NCBI GenBank assembly: GCA_963978545.1 | Contig: OZ021731.1 | Span: forward strand, 56,655,242 to 56,719,241 | Direction of reading: 5' to 3' | Origin: Linyphia triangularis | Lineage: Eukaryota > Arthropoda > Arachnida > Araneae > Linyphiidae | Length of the DNA: 64,000 nt | Shown: positions 58,621 through 64,000 of the stretch, in pieces | Position numbering within the stretch: the stretch's first letter is position 1 | Layout of the letters: the number at the start of each line of letters is the position of its first letter | Translations under genes and position numbers: made by a program | Notes under the pieces: model-generated | What the model was told of the DNA's origin: nothing | What the model saw: only the letters and a program-made list of their open reading frames with translations | Database searches by the model: none

Positions 58621-60456
58621 CAGAATCGTTTTGAAAATGGCGAGTGATCAGATTATTAGGGATTCAAAGGAATCGTTTGATAAAAAATTAATTCGCTTGA
58701 AAAAATAACATTTCAATTACTTTTCTGAATTCGAAATTAAAAAAAAATAGACGTCACTGTTTTGAGAATTGAAGGAAAATCAGAAATTTAGAAAAGCTCA
58801 GAAATTCCATAACACAATATTAAACATTTTATTAAAAAAATTACTACCATATCTGCTTGGTAGAACACCATAAAACTAACAATTGTGACGAAATCGGTAA
58901 AATCCACAACTCTTATTTCAAATAAAAATGTCAGCCATGACAATTCAAAAGATAATTTAATCCCGTTCTGCATTAAAATGTGATCTATTATTCAAAAATA
59001 AATATTCTTTGCGGATTTAAACCAAGCTTTGAAATCGTCTTTTAAAATAAGATGACCAATTTTTAAAAAAAATATATTTGTCCAAATTTGAATTTTTCTT
59101 AGTATCAGTTTAATGAAAGCATTTTATCCGCTATCCTTCTGTCTATAGTAGATCAAAGAAAACAACTCCGTATATAAGTAGAAAATATATTATTTCCAAA
59201 CAATATCTATCTTGTTTTGACTCCACAAAATACTTCAAAAGAGCTGTAAGGGAGACCCGCACGAATACATTCCTAACGTTGTTAATCAAAATATAATGTT
59301 TTCTCTCCCTATTTTTTTCATTTTTCCATTATCTTTTTCCATAATGCATAGAAAAAAGTGCGGAAGAAGAAAAAGGCAGAGAGGAAAAAATCTGGAAATT
59401 TCCGAAAGCCATTTTCCCCTAGTCCCTATGTTACAATAATTAATTTTCACTTACTCTAAATTAAGTCTTTTACTAGATACTTTAGTTAATTTAATAAATC
59501 TTAATCTAAAACAACAGTAGCGAGCAATGGTGTTAATGGAAGGGAACTTCCTATTTTAACTTAAAATTTCCAAATCATTATTTTTTAAAATTTAAACAGT
59601 GTAATTTATCTTAGGATTTGCATTGGAGATCAAAAAACAGTGCTTCAGGAACATAAAATAAATTCTTCCTGTTTGAAGCAAACTTGAAAAATTATTTTAT
59701 TGCTTTTTTAATCTCTTTTGTTTCTAATTAAAAAGAAGTTGCAAAAGAAGAAAAAAAGTCTCATCCCTCTCCCGGCGTAAAAGCTTTGATAAAATTTCTT
59801 AAGTGGGCCGTTCGCTACGCTTATCTAAAGCAGACAAATGAGCTATTTATAAACTTATAGCCATATATTTCTAAAGAATAAAGCACTTGAAGCTCATTTT
59901 TAGTTGTTAAAAATTCACAGATTTCTCTTATAAATAACGTAGTCTGCTTTTGATGTAGAAGGGCCGTGCCATTATTTATATACTCTCATTATTTGTTGTA
60001 TTTATATTAATTGACGGAAATTTTCATTCTCTTAGAAAGTTTAATTTGTATATAAGTATATTTCTATATGATTTCAATAGTAAAAAAAGCTTAAAAATAA
60101 AGAAATTTGCTTTTCAGATAAGTAATAATAAATATTAAAGCTCTTTCACATTTTTGCTGCGTTATTGAAGCAGAAAGAGTTATGTAACATTGGCATTTGT
60201 GGAAGTTTAATCTAACGAAAAGTAGATTTTAAAATTAGGGGAACAATGAGATGCACTGTTAAATTTAAGAAAATAAGGTTATGTTCATGTAATTGTGAAT
60301 TTTATACATTTTTGAGGAGAGAGTCTACATGCAAAAAGTTATGCATATATCAGAATAAGAAAATTGGGAGAAATGCTGATATCAGCACCAGTACCATAGA
60401 GAGTCTATGCCATAGAGTCAGCTATAACAACTGTTACATAACGAATTATTATTATT

Positions 60457-60685
60457 AACGAATTATTATTATTATTGTTACATAATGAATTATTATTATC
60501 AACTGTTATTAACGAATTATTATTATTATTGTTACATAATGAATTATTATTATCAACTGTTATTAACGAATTATTATTATTATTGTTACATAATGAATTA
60601 TTATTATCAACTGTTATTAACGAAATATTATTATTATTGTTACATAATGAATTATTATTATCAACTGTTATTAACGAATTATTAT
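60457..60685 (+). repeat. 54-bp minisatellite, just over four units
   Basis: AACGAATTATTATTATTATT starts at 60457, 60511, 60565, 60619 (one base changed) and 60673. Because 54 is a multiple of three, all frames stay open and give false repeat proteins. Confidence 0.95.
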
Positions 60686-61281
60686 ATTTTGAGAATCCAA
60701 TAAATGGTAAAGTTATTTTAGTTTTAGTTAACTATACAAATAGTAAATTTATCGTTTTTGTTATTCATGTATAACAAATTCCTTTTATTCTTGAAAACAT
60801 TAAAACAGTCAGATGCCCACTTTTAAAATTCAAGGTGTCAGAATAAATTTTTGACAAATGACATTTTTTAAGGTAACCCGGAATAATAATAAAAAAAAAG
60901 ATTTTGAGATATTGCTTCAAATAGCTGCTTTTATTGTTTTTACAGTGATATATAACACTTTGCAATACCTATATTGGAAGTATCTACAGCAAACAGACAT
61001 ATGGTGCAGGACTCATCTGGATTATGATGATTGTTAACTTCAAACTTGATTTTTTCAGTATTATGTTTATGTTTGATGCATCTTTTCGTTGGAATTATTA
61101 TAGCTAGGAACTAAATTTAAAGACTGGCGTATTCATTAATTATTACTACTTACTTTAACATGGGATTTTAAAAATATTTATCCATCTAAAACAGTTTTTG
61201 AACTTTAAACAATAAAAAATTTGATTTTTGTACTTGTTTTTGGTAGTGTTTTAATAAATCTTTTTATTCAACTAGCAATAT

Positions 61282-61285
<4 letters not shown>

Positions 61286-61315
<30 letters not shown>
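61286..61315. repeat. 30-base poly-A run
   Basis: Uninterrupted A homopolymer. Confidence 0.95.
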
Positions 61316-61316
<1 letters not shown>

Positions 61317-62383
61317 CAAATTTAAAAGTAATATACAATGCTTGATTTACACTACGAAAAGTTTCAATTCAATATCTCCTACAGTTTCTTAGAAAAGCTA
61401 CATTAAAAATACATGAATTAGTAGCCTAATGGATTTCGGGTTGTCTTAAGTCACATCCAAAAAAACATAAACAAAATCATCTCTATCACAATTCACAACT
61501 CTAACCCAAATTCATCTTACACTACATGACATAAATTTGACTTACCGGGCAAAAACGCAAGAGAAACAGAGATCCAAAATATTAGTCCAAGAACTAAGTC
61601 TTCAATGTGTTGTCACAACTCGACTGTTAGGTGGAGTGGGCATCAAGTTGATGGAAAAGTTATACTTACATGCTCCCTACGCATTTCCAGTTCTTCCCTA
61701 TGACGAAACTTATTTTTCCCTTCTTTCTCTGAGCACTAGGGAAAAACTGAATCGTTGTTGACGAAGAGTTGATTAGGCGACTATAATAAAGTTTTATGGT
61801 TGCATAATAAATATGCAATGCATTCTAGGGAATTTTTTGATGGTGTTTCGTAGGAGTTCTGGGTGTAACGTATTGTAGGATGGTCAGCAACAGTGCAAAA
61901 TCTGTTATGGTATTTTAAAATTACTGCACTTTCTTTTTTTTACTTTGCATTTGAATGGGTCTTGAAATTACAGAACAGATTTGGATTAAGATATATTTTT
62001 CTGAAATAATTTGCTTTAGTATTGTTTTTAAATAATGAAAGAAATTCTTTTCCATAAAAGTATTTCAATCGTATTTAAACAAAGATTTCATTGTTTTACT
62101 TTCCTTTGAAATTGAAATATTTTAATTATAATTTTAAAAATATGTCCTCTTCTTGTTTTTCTTTAATGCAAACATTTAAAAACAAATTGACAAAAAAATG
62201 TACAGTCTTAATTTATTAAATTTGATTTTTCATGACTTTCTATTTCTGTTTTATATTGGATTTTAAATCAATAGACAGTGTAATGAATGAATTCATAGAA
62301 GAAATAAAATATTACCTTTCTCTAGTATTTACATAAAATATTGATTTTTTTCCAATTATAAGTTAACTGTTTATTATATTTTA

Positions 62384-62930
62384 ATGAGTAAGCAATCATT
62401 TGATATTCTTTTTGAAAATATTTTTGACAGTTGTACAAATTTGATTGTAATACTTCTCTAATAATATGTAATTTTTAACAAATAATCATAGATAATTAAT
62501 CTTTTGTAGAATGACTAGCAATCATTTGATAGTCTTTTTGAAAATATATCTTGAAGTATATTTACACAAATTTGATTGTTGTGCCCTTCTAATAATATTT
62601 CTACTAATACGTAATTTTGGAAAATAATTATAGGTAATTACTTTAGTAGAATGATAAGCAATCCTTTGGTATTCTTTTGAAAATATATTTGACGGCTGTA
62701 TAAACTTTATTGTAATGCTTTTCTCATAATATTTTTAATAATATGTAGTTTTTAACAAATAATCATAGATAATTACTCTTTAGTAGAAGGATAAACAATC
62801 ATTTGATATTGTTTTTGAAAATAAATTTGTCGGTTTTACAAATTTGATTGTAATTCTTTTGTAATAATATGTGTGTAATTTTTAACAAATAATCATAGGT
62901 ATTTACTCTTTCGTAGAATAATTATAATAT
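62384..62930 (+). repeat. ~140-bp tandem repeat, four units
   Basis: GTAAGCAATCATTTGATATTC, TTTTTGAAAATAT, ACAAATTTGATTGTAAT and AACAAATAATCATAGATAAT recur in order four times with moderate divergence. Confidence 0.85.
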
Positions 62931-63659
62931 AAATGTAAGCTGGTTATATTTACTTTTAAGATTGTGTGTTTCATACGTTGTCGTAAGAAAATTCATTTAA
63001 ATTGAATTTTTGTAGTTACATAGTTACTTTCTGATTTTTAAATAGAAATTAAAAATCAAACGCCAAAAGCATTAACAAGGATTGAGCTTATTTTAACTTT
63101 TATTAAAATTTTGCATGCAAGATACTCATCAATGACTTGAATTGCACTCAATTTTATAATTGTCTCTTTATTTTAGAAAAAGGTAAAAAATTCCATGAAA
63201 TTTAGAAGGATCATAATTTATGTTATAAAATTTTCTTTTTGTGTGAATTAAAAAAATTAAAGCTTTTTTAAACGACGAATTCCAACAATATTAATTAAAA
63301 AACTTCCTCAATATTTTTGAGCACGTATGATCTTAAAAAAATATTTCATTTGGTTTTAGAGTAAATATGTATTTTTATTTTCTTTTATTTAAATTCATCA
63401 ACTACCAGAAAATTCTTATTTTTGTTCGTATCAAAAGACTATATTATTATTACATTGACTAAAGACTACATTATTATTTTTATGACAAAAGACATATTAT
63501 TATTCTATATTTCTTAGTTATTGCGTAGGCTCTTCCTTCATTTTGATTTTTGATTGAAGAATTTATGCAGACAGTTTTTATGTTTGTGTCATCTTTGCAA
63601 AGCATACCGTATTTGCATAATAATAATAATTAATGTTATTTTTTGCTGTATCTCTATAG

Positions 63660-63662
<3 letters not shown>

Positions 63663-63703
<41 letters not shown>
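63663..63703. repeat. 41-base poly-A run
   Basis: Uninterrupted A homopolymer. Confidence 0.95.
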
Positions 63704-63704
<1 letters not shown>

Positions 63705-64000
63705 ACTGAATGAAGGAAAGATCGAATTCTTTACGAATTAAACGATTTGTTTAAGTTAGAAAAAAAAGACTACATCGATGTATCATCTTTAGAACATAGA
63801 CAAATAAGTTATAAAAACATTCTGAAGAGTTCAGTCTTTTTGTGAAGTATTTTTTTATCTAGCACATTTTATTTTAACTTTAGCGATAAATTACTTACAA
63901 ACTATTACTATTAAATGCTTATTAAAAACTAAAAACTTTAAAAAATTCGATCAAGTAAAGGAATTTAGAAAAATTTAAATCTCAAAAAAGCAAAAAAAAA

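Larger units (their letters stand above)
58621..64000. other. Gene-free AT-rich sequence
   Basis: No convincing gene was found. Apart from the minisatellites and poly-A runs listed separately, there are short open frames (70-100 codons) without motifs, several of them produced by the 60.5-kb repeat. Confidence 0.4.

Noticed and set aside
60475..60774. Repeat proteins (18-residue Leu-rich or Tyr-rich units)
   Set aside because: Produced by the 54-bp minisatellite, which keeps all frames open. AT-rich non-coding repeat is the better explanation.
61537..61761. 74-codon open frame
   Set aside because: No motif, no splice context and short; not supported as a gene.

Overview
This is a eukaryotic nuclear window. 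It is very AT-rich, the genes are split by GT-AG introns of 0.8 to 8 kb, polyadenylation signals are present, and most of the sequence is transposable-element debris. The two genes that can be named (mitochondrial ribosomal protein L11 and a small heat-shock protein) and the DNA-transposon and Ty3/gypsy content fit an invertebrate animal. An arthropod, perhaps an arachnid, is a guess that the sequence does not prove.

Layout. (1) 1-11,475: the 3' part of an unrecognised plus-strand gene for an acidic Ser/Asp/Glu-rich protein. Its last codons, stop and AATAAA lie inside the first, partial unit of a ~200-bp tandem repeat. Its 8-kb last intron holds a hAT-like element with 6-bp target duplications, a Helitron-like element with ~148-bp internal repeats and a fragment encoding a decayed transposase zinc finger. 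(2) 12,280-28,036: gene-free. It holds a 3.7-kb TA-flanked element with a 255-bp inverted repeat inside it, a three-deep nest of insertions (16.3-18.1 kb), two further hAT-like copies with perfect 8-bp duplications, and a second 6-bp-duplication element. (3) 28,037-40,481: MRPL11 in four exons (202 aa). A complete 7.1-kb Ty3/gypsy element lies antisense in its second intron. (4) 40.5-43 kb: spacer between convergent genes, with a Helitron-like element that ends in a GGGGGC/GCCCCC hairpin and CTAG. (5) 42,964-49,048: small heat-shock protein gene on the minus strand, two coding exons (180 aa). Its intron has been enlarged by a 3.7-kb hAT-like element that itself contains a Helitron-like tandem array and a 213-bp Harbinger-type MITE. 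(6) 49-64 kb: probable upstream region of the heat-shock gene, then gene-free sequence with a second full-length Helitron-like element, tandem duplications, minisatellites and long poly-A runs.

The genes do not form a pathway. The main message is genome structure: three host genes whose introns and flanks are dated relative to each other by datable insertions. The gypsy copy is notable because its LTRs differ by one substitution and a 2-base poly-A length change while its coding frame carries two TGA stops and a frameshift. No RNA gene, CRISPR array or prokaryotic feature was seen.
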